Part shown: piece after piece, positions 17,779 to 25,451 of the stretch
Position numbering within the stretch: position 1 is the stretch's first letter
Layout: every line of letters begins with the position of its first letter
NCBI RefSeq assembly: GCF_026672545.1
Contig: NZ_JAPPRJ010000001.1
Location: 2,295,501 to 2,359,500, forward strand
DNA: 64,000 nt
Reading direction: 5' to 3'
Source: Rhizobium sp. SL86
GTDB lineage: Bacteria; Pseudomonadota; Alphaproteobacteria; Rhizobiales; Rhizobiaceae
The notes under the pieces: model-generated
Databases searched by the model: none
What the model was told of the DNA's origin: nothing
The model's input: only the letters and a program-made list of their open reading frames with translations
Program-made: the position numbers and the translations under genes

Positions 17779-18369
17779 ATGGCCGCTGTTCTTGACGCTG
17801 TGCGCGCTTTGTTTGCGCCAAACACATTTACAATCGCCCATGAAACGCCGGCCGATGTCGTCGCGCGCGAGGCGCTGCTCGACCGCGCCATGGGCCGCGA
17901 CCGCCGCAAGAAGTCGTCGGAAAAGATCCGCCGCGGCCGTGTGCCGGCGGAAGGGCTGGCGCTTGTCGCCCGCGATCCGGCCGGCCATGTGATCGGCACG
18001 GTCCGCCTGTGGAACGTCGAAGCCGGCGTTTCTGCCTCCGGCGCGCCGGTGGATGCGCTGCTGCTCGGTCCGCTTGCGGTCGATTCGGCCCATGAGGGCA
18101 AGGGAATCGGCTCCGCGTTGATGCGGGCAGCGATTGCGGAAGCGCATCAGCGCGGCCACGGCGCGATCCTGCTCGTTGGCGATGCGGCCTATTACGAACG
18201 CTTCGGCTTTTTTGCGGACAAGGCACAGCATCTGGTGATGCCGGGTCCATTCGCGCGCGACCGCTTCCTTGGCCTTGAACTGAAGGCTGGCTGGCTTGCC
18301 GGTGCTGCCGGCATGCTGGTGGCGAGTGGCCGCAAGCTCTCGCGCCCGCCGCTTCGCCGCGCTGCCTGA
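17779..18369 (+). CDS. GNAT family N-acetyltransferase (YhbS-like)
   Basis: A 196-residue acetyltransferase. The acetyl-CoA loop lies in PLAVDSAHEGKGIGSALMRAAI (about 95-116, pattern Q/R-x-x-G-x-G/A given here by EGKGIG), followed by GAILLVGDAAYYERFGF, characteristic of YhbS-like members. An unusually basic insert (DRRKKSSEKIRRGRVP, about 40-55) precedes the core. It follows ornithine decarboxylase by 89 bases in the same direction, so polyamines are a conceivable substrate, though that is inference only. A strong terminator closes the unit. GAGGCCAAG lies ahead of the start. Confidence 0.83.
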   Translation: MAAVLDAVRALFAPNTFTIAHETPADVVAREALLDRAMGRDRRKKSSEKIRRGRVPAEGLALVARDPAGHVIGTVRLWNVEAGVSASGAPVDALLLGPLAVDSAHEGKGIGSALMRAAIAEAHQRGHGAILLVGDAAYYERFGFFADKAQHLVMPGPFARDRFLGLELKAGWLAGAAGMLVASGRKLSRPPLRRAA

Positions 18370-18394
18370 AGACCCATCGACCTCTCCAGTCGTC

Positions 18395-18432
18395 GCCCTC
18401 CCTTCCGCATCCACGCGGAGGGAGGGTTTTTG
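18395..18432 (+). terminator. Intrinsic terminator after the acetyltransferase gene
   Basis: CCCTCCCTTCCGC and GCGGAGGGAGGG form a long GC stem followed by TTTTTG. Confidence 0.85.
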
Positions 18433-18521
18433 TTAAGCGCCTGCTCAAGTGTTGCTTTTCTGCACTTTGCGGGAGCAATTTGCGCTCTGGCCTGGCCTGG
18501 CCTGACCAACGTCAAGCGGGT

Positions 18522-18535
18522 TTGATCGAGATCAA
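18522..18535. promoter_or_regulatory. FNR/FixK-type box upstream of ompW
   Basis: TTGATCGAGATCAA is a perfect TTGAT-N4-ATCAA palindrome, the consensus for FNR, FnrN and FixK regulators of low-oxygen response. Its centre is about 74 bases before the ompW start codon, which allows activation from a class II position. It is preceded by three tandem CTGGC units (18487-18501). Confidence 0.75.
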
Positions 18536-18602
18536 CTGTCTGCGCCGCTTCAATGGTACTCCTCGGGACATCAATTGCTGACGATGTTTCAAGGAGAGTG
18601 AC

Positions 18603-19295
18603 ATGATCAAGAACGGGCCAGCTTTCGCCGCCATGCTGGGTGCGGCTACGGTCCTTCTTTCGGGGGCGGTTCAGGCAGCCGATCTGACGCCGGTTGCGCC
18701 GGCTCCGGCCGCCGAAGAGGCCGTTGCCGCGGCCAAGAGCCCGTGGCAGATCCGCGTGCGTGCGCTGGGCGTGATCCCGAATGACGAGGGTTCGGTCAAC
18801 GGTGTCGCGGGCTCCGACCTGCATTATTCGAACTCCGTCACCCCGGAACTCGATATCTCCTATTATTTCACCGACAACATCGCTGCCGAACTCATCCTCG
18901 GCACGACCAGCGCCAAGATTTCGGGTGCCGGTTCTCTGGCTGGTATCGATGTCGGCAAGACCTGGATCCTGCCGCCGACGCTGACGCTGCAGTATCACTT
19001 CACCGATTTCGGCGCCTTCAAGCCCTATGTCGGTGCCGGCATCAACTACACCTTCTTCTACAACGAATCGGAGAAGGCGGGTTTCAGCAACCTCAAGGTG
19101 GATCACCATGTGGGTGCGGCCCTGCAGGTCGGTTTCGACTACATGATCGACGAACACTGGGGCGTCAACTTCGACGTCAAGAAGCTCTTCCTGGAAACCG
19201 ACTGGAGCGCCAATCATTCGACGCTCGGCCCGCTGTCCGGCAAGGCCAAACTTGACCCCTGGCTGGTCGGCGCCGGTGTGACCTACCGCTTCTAA
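18603..19295 (+). CDS. ompW: OmpW family outer membrane protein
   Basis: A 230-residue eight-stranded beta-barrel porin of the OmpW family, with a signal peptide ending GAVQA (residue 25). The mature start is Ala/Pro rich, then SPWQIRVRALGVIPND, and the barrel includes PELDISYYFTDNIAAELILG, PPTLTLQYHF, FKPYVGAGINYTFF and the terminal VGAGVTYRF, whose final aromatic Phe is the outer membrane sorting signal. OmpW proteins pass small hydrophobic compounds across the outer membrane. A consensus FNR/FixK box lies upstream, which suggests induction by low oxygen, as known for OmpW in enterobacteria. AAGGAG precedes the start. Confidence 0.92.
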   Translation: MIKNGPAFAAMLGAATVLLSGAVQAADLTPVAPAPAAEEAVAAAKSPWQIRVRALGVIPNDEGSVNGVAGSDLHYSNSVTPELDISYYFTDNIAAELILGTTSAKISGAGSLAGIDVGKTWILPPTLTLQYHFTDFGAFKPYVGAGINYTFFYNESEKAGFSNLKVDHHVGAALQVGFDYMIDEHWGVNFDVKKLFLETDWSANHSTLGPLSGKAKLDPWLVGAGVTYRF

Positions 19296-19377
19296 GCGGC
19301 TGCGGTTACCTCTTCGAGGAATCGTCCGGATGGGGGCATCCGGCACCGTGGCAGGTTTCTTCGGATGAGGAGAAGAG

Positions 19378-19416
19378 ACGGGGATCAGCGCCTCGACCGC
19401 GCTGGTCCCCGTTTCC
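19378..19416 (+). terminator. Intrinsic terminator region after ompW
   Basis: ACGGGGATCAGCGC pairs with GCGCTGGTCCCCGT (one mismatch-like step), followed by TTCCTATTT. A smaller CCGGATG / CATCCGG hairpin lies at about 19326-19343. Confidence 0.65.
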
Positions 19417-19500
19417 TATTTGCCGGAGCAAATCGTCACAAGGCCGTGACCTGAGGCCGGCAGGTGTGGCGTCCCGCACGGATGGTTCTATCTTGCAGGC

Positions 19501-20556
19501 ATGCTGACACGACGGACCTTTGCACTTTCCCTGCCGATCACCCTTGCCGCTCTCTCTTCGCGTGCGCAAGACACGTCCGATGCCGATCCTGAGGCGCCGA
19601 CCGGCGATGCCGCCGGATCGCAACCATCCGGATCTGCGACTTCCCTTTCGGAAATTCTCGAGCGCGGCGGCCGACTTCCGCCGCTGAAGGCCGTCATCGT
19701 CTCGCGTGACGGCGAACAACTGGCCGAACGCGGTTACCACGGCTATCAGCCGACGGATTCTACAAACATCAAATCGGCATCAAAGTCGATCGTTTCGGCC
19801 ATGGTCGGTATTGCGATCGACAAGAAACTGCTCGAAGGCGTGGATCAGCCCATCGCACCGCTCTTGAAGGCGGATCTGCCGGAAAATCCCGACCCGCGGC
19901 TCGCCCGCATCACCATTGGCCAGCTGCTGTCCATGCAGTCCGGACTGGGGCCGAGTTACGGGCGCATGATTGCCAGCCGCAACTGGGTGCGCTTCACACT
20001 CGCAGACGAATTTGTCGAAGATCCCGGCGGCGCCATGGTGTATTCCACTGCCTCCACCCATCTTCTGTCCGCCATCCTCACGAAGGTCGGCGGAAAACCG
20101 ACCCTGCAATTGGCAGAAGACTGGTTCGAGCCGGTCGACGGTTTCCGCATCGGTTCGTGGTCGCGGGATCGGCAGGGCGTGCATATCGGCGGCAACCAGA
20201 TGGCCATGACCACCCGTTCTCTGCATGCCTTTGGCGAGCTTTACCGGCGCGGTGGTCGGACTGCGGATGGTGTCCAGGTGGTGCCGGAAGCCTGGGTGAA
20301 GACCTCGTGGGACCAGCGCACCACCTCCCGTTATTCGGGCGATGGCTACGGCTATTGCTGGTTCCTGAAAGAGATCGGCGGCGAGGATGTCCGTTTTGCC
20401 TGGGGCTATGGCGGGCAGATGCTCTACATCGTACCGCGCCTGGCACTCACCGTCACCATGACGTCGGAATCCGATTCGCCTTCGGCCGCCAACGGCTACC
20501 GCGACCGGCTGCATGCGCTGCTGGCGGATATCATCGCTGTCGTGCGCAGTGCCTGA
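19501..20556 (+). CDS. Exported serine hydrolase, beta-lactamase class C fold
   Basis: A 351-residue beta-lactamase-related protein. The N-terminus MLTRRTFALSLPITLAALSSRA has twin arginines and suggests Tat or Sec export. The catalytic SxxK motif is SASK near residue 97-100 in the expected NIKSASKSIVSAMVG context. The second motif is YSTAS (about 180-184) instead of the usual YxN, and the third is probably WGYGG (about 301-305). Such proteins are mostly esterases, D-aminopeptidases or peptidases and not antibiotic-degrading enzymes. An acidic low-complexity linker (SDADPEAPTGDAAG) follows the signal. An SDR gene starts 41 bases downstream on the same strand. Confidence 0.85.
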   Translation: MLTRRTFALSLPITLAALSSRAQDTSDADPEAPTGDAAGSQPSGSATSLSEILERGGRLPPLKAVIVSRDGEQLAERGYHGYQPTDSTNIKSASKSIVSAMVGIAIDKKLLEGVDQPIAPLLKADLPENPDPRLARITIGQLLSMQSGLGPSYGRMIASRNWVRFTLADEFVEDPGGAMVYSTASTHLLSAILTKVGGKPTLQLAEDWFEPVDGFRIGSWSRDRQGVHIGGNQMAMTTRSLHAFGELYRRGGRTADGVQVVPEAWVKTSWDQRTTSRYSGDGYGYCWFLKEIGGEDVRFAWGYGGQMLYIVPRLALTVTMTSESDSPSAANGYRDRLHALLADIIAVVRSA

Positions 20557-20597
20557 GACGGGTGGACAGGCGCACAATTGATCCTATCTCTTCGTGC

Positions 20598-21290
20598 ATG
20601 AGACACGCGATCATCACAGGCGGTGCCGGCCTTATCGGCACGGGGATCTGCCGGGCCTTGTTGGAGGCCGGCTGGAGTGTGGCGTCCTTCGACATGAAGG
20701 ATACGGCGGAGGATCTGCAGGCGGCCGGTGTGCGGCACATCTTCTGCGATGTCGGCGACGAAGCCTCGGTTGCCGGGGCTTTTGCCGAGCTCGGTTGGGA
20801 CAGCCTCGATCTGCTCGTCAACAATGCCGGCGTCGCCGGGCCGGTCAGTGGTCCCATCCAGGATCTGTCGCTTGAGGACTGGCGGCGCGTGACCGACAGC
20901 CATCTGACCGCCGCATTCCTGATGACGCGGTCGGCGGTTCCGCTGATGGGCGAGGGAGCGAGCATCGTCAACATGGCCTCCACCCGCGCCTTCATGTCGG
21001 AGCCGCAGACGGAGGCCTATGCGGCGGCGAAGGGCGGGCTTGTGGCGCTTACCCATGCGCTGGCCGTGAGCTTGGGGCCGAAGATCCGCGTCAATGCCAT
21101 TGCGCCGGGCTGGATATCCGGTGACGAAGAGCTTCGGCCAGAGGACCACGCACAGCACCCCGTCGGCCGGGTCGGCCGACCGCAGGATGTGGCCGAGGCG
21201 GTGGTGTATCTCACCAGTGCCGGTTTCATGACCGGAGAGGTTCTGGTGCTGGATGGCGGCATGACCAAGAAGATGATCTACGCGGCATAG
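20598..21290 (+). CDS. Short-chain dehydrogenase/reductase
   Basis: A 230-residue classical SDR. The cofactor motif is TGGAGLIGTG (8-17), NNAG follows in LLVNNAGVAG (about 74-83), catalytic Ser lies in VNMAST, and the YxxxK pair is in TEAYAAAKGG (about 137-146). The C-terminal DVAEAVVYLTSAGFMTGEVLVLDGGM is standard. The acidic Asp after the second strand (SFDMKD) favours NAD(H). The substrate is not recognisable. It is probably cotranscribed with the serine hydrolase. A palindromic repeat begins 29 bases past the stop. Confidence 0.88.
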   Translation: MRHAIITGGAGLIGTGICRALLEAGWSVASFDMKDTAEDLQAAGVRHIFCDVGDEASVAGAFAELGWDSLDLLVNNAGVAGPVSGPIQDLSLEDWRRVTDSHLTAAFLMTRSAVPLMGEGASIVNMASTRAFMSEPQTEAYAAAKGGLVALTHALAVSLGPKIRVNAIAPGWISGDEELRPEDHAQHPVGRVGRPQDVAEAVVYLTSAGFMTGEVLVLDGGMTKKMIYAA

Positions 21291-21318
21291 CGGGCGTCTT
21301 GAGCGGTGGGGGCGAAAA

Positions 21319-21517
21319 CCCCCTCTGGCTGCCGCCATCTCCCCCACAAGGGGGGAGACCGCAGAACGGTAGGACCTTCACCCAGTCAGCAGTGCTTGGC
21401 CTGAAAAAATTGGATGGTATTCCGTCTTCACCGATCGGCTGGCCACTGTGGAGACGGGGCAGGGAGCAGGCTCCATCCGTCTCCCCCTGTGGGGGAGATG
21501 GCGGCAGCCAGAGGGGG
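21319..21517. repeat. RIME/Bru-RS-like palindromic intergenic element
   Basis: The 282-base gap between the SDR and the WD40 gene is almost filled by a mosaic palindrome. The outer arms (21319-21358 and 21480-21517, 38-40 bases) are near-perfect inverted repeats beginning CCCCCTCTGGCTGCCGCCAT and ending in its complement. Each arm also contains its own G/C hairpin, and GGAGACGG / CCGTCTCC (21450-21457, 21477-21484) forms a nested stem on the right half. This resembles the RIME elements of Rhizobium and Bru-RS elements of Brucella, non-coding dispersed repeats. No transposase is present and no target duplication is clear. Confidence 0.75.
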
Positions 21518-21572
21518 ATGCTCCGCCCGAACAGGCCCCGAATGGGACTTCTACCCAACAGCCGAGTTGCCG

Positions 21573-22559
21573 TTACGCCGAAATATCGATCACGCCGCAA
21601 TCGCCGGCTTCGGAACCGAAGGCGACGAGTTTGCCGTTGCCGCTCCAGCTCATGGCGGTGATGGCGCCCTTGCCGGGACGGCGCAGCAGTGCCTCCTTGC
21701 CGTCGCCCACCCGGACGCCCAGAATCATGCCGTCGATGAAGCCGATGGCGAGCACTTCTTCCACCGGGTGGAAGGCGACGCAGGTGGCGAGAATATTCGC
21801 CCGCGTGCCAAGTTCCAGCGGCGCCTTGCCCATCGGGCCGTCCTTGGCCGAGAAGGGCCAGACGATGGCCGCCGGCGCACCGGAGGTGGCGAGCCACTTG
21901 CCCTTGGGCGACCAGGAATAGGATTTCACCTTGGCCGGATACCCGGTCATGCGCATGTGGCGGGCGTCACCCGCCTTGCCGTCGAGCTTCCAGCCGTGCA
22001 AGGCGTTTTCCTGCATGGTGGTGACCAGGAAACGGCCATCCGGCGAGAAGGTAACGCCGGTATGGGCGCCCTTCCACTCCAGATCGGCTGCGGGCGAGCT
22101 GGTGTTCACCCAATGCAGCGACACGCCGTTATACCGGGCGGCGGCGATCCGAAGCCCCTTCGGTGCAAAGGCGAGTGCCTCGACCGTGCGCTCTTCGGCG
22201 AATTCCTTCACCGTTCCATCGGCAAGCGCCACGAAACTTGTCTTGCCATGGGCATAAGCAACCGCACCCTGCGGACCGCCGGCCACGACATTGATCCACT
22301 TGCGCGGCGCTTCGGCGATCTGCGTCGTGCTGCCATCGGCGGCAATCCGCATCACCTTGCCATCTTCGCCACCGGTCAGCAGCGAGGTGCTGAAGGGGTC
22401 CTTGATGCAGGTCAGCAGGCCGTTATGCGCTTCTGTCACCTTTTCGCCGCCATCCAGCCGGCGGATCTCGCCGGCGGCGGTGGCGAAGAAGGGCACGTCG
22501 CCAAGGAATTCCACGGCGACGACATGACCTTCGAGATCCAGAGGAGCAACCGTCGGCAT
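21573..22559 (-). CDS. WD40 repeat protein, partner of the CobW-type GTPase
   Basis: A 328-residue beta-propeller protein with recurrent WD-like units, for example GGEDGKVMRIAADG, GVTFSPDGRFLVTTM, WSPKGKWLATSGAPAAIVWPF and MSWSGNGKLVAFGSEAG. No signal peptide, so cytosolic. Its start codon overlaps by one base the stop of the upstream zinc GTPase gene, implying coupled translation and a shared task; similar WD40/COG0523 pairs occur in Rhizobiales. The propeller probably acts as a protein-binding platform; no enzyme motif is visible. The palindromic repeat follows its stop immediately. Confidence 0.85.
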   Translation of the reverse strand: MPTVAPLDLEGHVVAVEFLGDVPFFATAAGEIRRLDGGEKVTEAHNGLLTCIKDPFSTSLLTGGEDGKVMRIAADGSTTQIAEAPRKWINVVAGGPQGAVAYAHGKTSFVALADGTVKEFAEERTVEALAFAPKGLRIAAARYNGVSLHWVNTSSPAADLEWKGAHTGVTFSPDGRFLVTTMQENALHGWKLDGKAGDARHMRMTGYPAKVKSYSWSPKGKWLATSGAPAAIVWPFSAKDGPMGKAPLELGTRANILATCVAFHPVEEVLAIGFIDGMILGVRVGDGKEALLRRPGKGAITAMSWSGNGKLVAFGSEAGDCGVIDISA

Positions 22560-23680
22560 CAGGTCTGGTCTGCCTGGCAGGCGAGGAAGCTCTTTTCGAT
22601 CTTCTCGCGGTCGAGATCGCGGCCGATGAAGACGAGGCGGCTTTCACGCTTCTCGCCGTCCTTCCACGGGCGCTGGTGATCGCCCTCGATGATCATGTGG
22701 ACGCCTTGGACGACATACCGTTCCTCGTCGCCCTTGAAGGCGATGATGCCCTTGAGGCGCAGGATGTTCGGACCGTCCGTCTGCGTGACCTTCTGGATCC
22801 AGGGGAAAAAGCGGTCAGGGTTCATCTCTCCGCCACGCAGCGAGATCGACTTCACCGTCACGTCATGGATCGCCGAGGGCGCCGCATGGTGATGATGATC
22901 ATGCCCGTGGTCGTGCCCATGATCATGGTCATGATGATGGTGATCGTGACCATGGTGGTGATGATCATGATCGTGGTGGTGATGGTCGCAATCCGGGCCG
23001 CAGACATGGTCCTCGTGGCCATGTTCGAGGAAATGCGGATCGTTTTCCAGCGCGCGCTCGAGGTTAAAGGCGCCCTGGTCCAGCACCCGGGCCAGATCGA
23101 CGCCGGAACGGGTGGTCTTGTAGATGCGCGCTGCCGGATTGATGGCGCGTACGATCTCCTCGATCGTGGCAAGCTCCTCCGGCGTGACGAGATCGGTCTT
23201 GTTGACGACGACGACATCGGCAAAGGCGATCTGGTCTTCGGCCTCGCGGCTGTCCTTCAGGCGCAGCGGCAGGTGCTTGGCATCAACGAGCGCCACGACG
23301 GCATCGAGCTCGGTCTTGGCGCGGACATCCTCGTCCATAAAGAAGGTCTGGGCCACCGGCACCGGGTCGGCAAGGCCGGTGGTTTCCACGATGATGCCGT
23401 CGAAACGGCCCGGACGGCGCATCAGGCCTTCCACCACGCGGATCAGATCGCCGCGGACGGTGCAGCAGATGCAGCCATTGTTCATTTCGTAGATTTCTTC
23501 GTCCGACTCGACGATCAGATCGTTGTCGATGCCGATCTCGCCGAACTCGTTGACGATGACGGCATACTTCTTGCCGTGGCTTTCGGTGAGGATGCGGTTC
23601 AGAAGCGTCGTTTTGCCGGCGCCGAGATAACCGGTGAGAACGGTCACGGGAACGGGCTTCTGCGGGGCTGTATCGGCCAT
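22559..23680 (-). CDS. CobW/COG0523 family GTPase, probable zinc chaperone
   Basis: A 373-residue G3E GTPase. Walker A is [12 protein letters not shown] (17-28), the metal motif is C70-I-C72-C73 in NNGCICCTV, and NKTD is at 160-163. Residues 220-265 are extraordinarily His-rich (more than half His, with Asp and Gly) and begin with a CGPDC pair, a strong sign of Zn, Ni or Co binding. The CobW C-terminal domain follows. Lack of cobalamin genes and the upstream Zur-like site favour a ZigA/YeiR-like zinc allocation role under zinc starvation. The ATG at 23680 follows GGAGG. Coupled to the WD40 gene. Confidence 0.9.
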   Translation of the reverse strand: MADTAPQKPVPVTVLTGYLGAGKTTLLNRILTESHGKKYAVIVNEFGEIGIDNDLIVESDEEIYEMNNGCICCTVRGDLIRVVEGLMRRPGRFDGIIVETTGLADPVPVAQTFFMDEDVRAKTELDAVVALVDAKHLPLRLKDSREAEDQIAFADVVVVNKTDLVTPEELATIEEIVRAINPAARIYKTTRSGVDLARVLDQGAFNLERALENDPHFLEHGHEDHVCGPDCDHHHHDHDHHHHGHDHHHHDHDHGHDHGHDHHHHAAPSAIHDVTVKSISLRGGEMNPDRFFPWIQKVTQTDGPNILRLKGIIAFKGDEERYVVQGVHMIIEGDHQRPWKDGEKRESRLVFIGRDLDREKIEKSFLACQADQT

Positions 23681-23772
23681 GGGAACCTCCGGGAATGGGT
23701 GCGCTCGGCGAATGGAGCGACAGCGGTTGGCGATCATATAAGGCCAAGGCCGCGGCAGTTCAAAGGGCTTTT

Positions 23773-23789
23773 GTATGTTATAAGATCAC
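23773..23789 (-). promoter_or_regulatory. Candidate Zur box upstream of the CobW-type GTPase
   Basis: On the minus strand GTGATCTTATAACATAC is an imperfect palindrome close to the alphaproteobacterial Zur operator built on GTNATGTTATAACATNAC. It lies about 95 bases before the GTPase start and touches the end of the vapC gene. Matched from memory of the motif, not by a matrix. Confidence 0.45.
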
Positions 23790-24184
23790 GCCTGACCTGC
23801 AGGGATGGCGGCGGCAATATCGGTGCGCGCAAAATCCTGGCCGACATAAAGAAGCGGGCAGCCGAATTCCTTGGCGGTGGCATAAGCGAAACAATCGCCG
23901 AAGTTGAGGCCGGCGGGGTGAATACCCTTGCCCCAAAAGGCATAAACGTCAGAGATGAACCGCGTTCGCACTTCCGTTACCGGCACGATCTCGGAGATCG
24001 AGGCGGCAACGATCTTGTCCAAGTCCTCAATTCTCCCGCCGGTAAGCGCCACGATGCGGGCTTCAACCAAAGTGCCCGCGGACATGATGGCAGCCGGTGC
24101 CGAGGTCAAAATTGCGGCACACTGGTCTCCGAGCGGCTCCTGCTTGATGATCGCGATCAGAGCAGACGTGTCGACAGCGATCAT
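23786..24184 (-). CDS. vapC: VapC-like PIN-domain toxin (ribonuclease)
   Basis: A 132-residue type II toxin-like PIN domain RNase. Acidic Mg-binding residues are in place: Asp5 in MIAVDTSAL, Glu41 in TLVEARI, Asp97 in NFGDCFAYATAKE, and a fourth carboxylate in GQDFARTD (117-122). VapC toxins cleave tRNA or rRNA. The start overlaps the antitoxin stop (ATGA), as in genuine toxin-antitoxin operons. It ends just before the control region of the zinc GTPase. The catalytic set looks intact, so the toxin is probably active. Confidence 0.9.
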   Translation of the reverse strand: MIAVDTSALIAIIKQEPLGDQCAAILTSAPAAIMSAGTLVEARIVALTGGRIEDLDKIVAASISEIVPVTEVRTRFISDVYAFWGKGIHPAGLNFGDCFAYATAKEFGCPLLYVGQDFARTDIAAAIPAGQA

Positions 24185-24444
24185 TTCGGCAGGCCAAACT
24201 CGTCGTAGAGAAAGTCCTGGCTTCGCGCGGCATCGGTATCAAAGGGAGAGGACCATGTCGGTGCTTTGCTGCGGATCTCGTCAAACACCTTTTTTCTCTC
24301 TTCTGGAGGTAAAGGTCTGCCAGCAATAGGCACCAATTGGAATGCTGATCGCCCATTGTCAGTCAGCACAATTTGCTCACCTTCGTCCGCACGCCTGGTC
24401 AGTTCCGCCAAGCGATCCGCTGCTTCTGCTACCGATATGCGCAT
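24181..24444 (-). CDS. Phd/YefM-type antitoxin
   Basis: An 87-residue antitoxin that should neutralise the VapC toxin and repress the operon. The N-terminus MRISVAEAADRLAELTRRADEGEQIVLTDNGRSAFQLVP is the Phd/YefM DNA-binding fold; the C-terminal tail (about 50-87, rich in charged and aromatic residues ending DEFGLPK) is the likely toxin-binding part. GAGGAAC precedes the start. VapC is usually paired with VapB, but Phd-type partners are common. The 122-base gap to the creatininase-family gene should hold the promoter. Confidence 0.85.
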   Translation of the reverse strand: MRISVAEAADRLAELTRRADEGEQIVLTDNGRSAFQLVPIAGRPLPPEERKKVFDEIRSKAPTWSSPFDTDAARSQDFLYDEFGLPK

Positions 24445-24566
24445 GACAGGTTCCTCAGGTGGTTCTGTGCACAGTATCCGTGAAATGTGGGCCAACTGCA
24501 ACCAAATCCCCCTCACTGTGCATTTCGGAAAAAGTGTGATCCTGGCCGGTTGCTCCTGAACGCAGG

Positions 24567-25364
24567 CTATCTGTCCAACAATGTTGCAACATCAAACCGA
24601 TGCACGTCATCCAAGAGTTCCAGGATGCCGCGGACGGCGTGGGCGATCAGCTGCTCGCCCCGCTCGGCAGTGGCGGCGGCGGCGTTTCCGGCGACACCGA
24701 TCGGGTTGAGATCCGCCATCTTCCACCCAAAGGCGTGCGGGCCGTAGGCGCGCAGATGTCGGAAGGTTCGGCTGAACTCCGATTGCCGGGAGGAGAAGGT
24801 TGCCGCCTTCGCCATGTCCACCTTGTCCGGGTAAAGCGCCAGCATGACGGAGGTCTCGATATCGCCGCCATGGATGTCGATCGCCTTCTCCTCCGGCGCA
24901 ATCCAGCCCTCCGGCTGGCCGAAACGGGTCCAGCTGGTGGCAACGGCCAGCATGTTAAAGCGCACGCGGGCTTCGGTTGCGACGATCGTCATCAGTGGAG
25001 AATTGCCGCCATGGGCGTTCAGCATCACGAATTTGCGGATACCTTGTTGCGACAGTGCCTCCGCAATCCCAAGCCAACGAAATACGGCCTCGTCAAAGGA
25101 GAGGCTTCGCGTGCCCGGGACATCCATGTGTTCGATGGAGTAACCGACCCTTTCGACAGGCAGAAAGGTTGCAGGCAGGCTGGCCGGTTTTGCGGCGATC
25201 AGGCGCTCCACCAGACCTTCGGCGATCAGGCTGTCGGTCTCGAAAGGCAGGTGCGGACCATGCTGTTCATGGGCGCCGAGCGGCAGGACGGCGATCCATT
25301 CGGCCCGCTTTGACGGATCAAGATTGGGGTCGTTGTCGTTAAACCTGGGGCGTGGGCACTGCAT
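24567..25364 (-). CDS. Creatininase family protein
   Basis: A 265-residue metal-dependent amidohydrolase of the creatininase/MftE/ArfB family. The first metal motif is LPLGAHEQHGPHLPFETD (Glu and two His, about 28-45), the second NAHGGN (about 119-124), and HGGDIETS supplies a further ligand set (about 167-174). The family includes creatinine amidohydrolase and enzymes of mycofactocin and riboflavin/F420 pathways, so the true substrate is open. I chose the ATG at 25364 (MQCPRPRF); upstream frame extension has no similarity. Divergent from the MarR gene by 87 bases. The sox operon 10 kb away could use sarcosine derived from creatine, but no link is shown. Confidence 0.85.
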   Translation of the reverse strand: MQCPRPRFNDNDPNLDPSKRAEWIAVLPLGAHEQHGPHLPFETDSLIAEGLVERLIAAKPASLPATFLPVERVGYSIEHMDVPGTRSLSFDEAVFRWLGIAEALSQQGIRKFVMLNAHGGNSPLMTIVATEARVRFNMLAVATSWTRFGQPEGWIAPEEKAIDIHGGDIETSVMLALYPDKVDMAKAATFSSRQSEFSRTFRHLRAYGPHAFGWKMADLNPIGVAGNAAAATAERGEQLIAHAVRGILELLDDVHRFDVATLLDR

Positions 25365-25451
25365 CTGGCGATAATGTCCTGTTTTCGCTATGGATAGCCT
25401 CGCAAAAGCGTATACCGATAATGACAAGGTCGCAAAACCGGGCGGGTGGGG

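Noticed and set aside
22900-23000. Apparent tandem DNA repeat of CAT/GTG units
   Set aside because: It is explained as coding sequence for the His/Asp-rich metal-binding segment of the GTPase.
22676-24208. A 510-codon plus-strand frame opposite the CobW-type GTPase
   Set aside because: Its Met/Val-rich stretch is just the complement of the His-rich codons; it crosses three genes and has no family resemblance.
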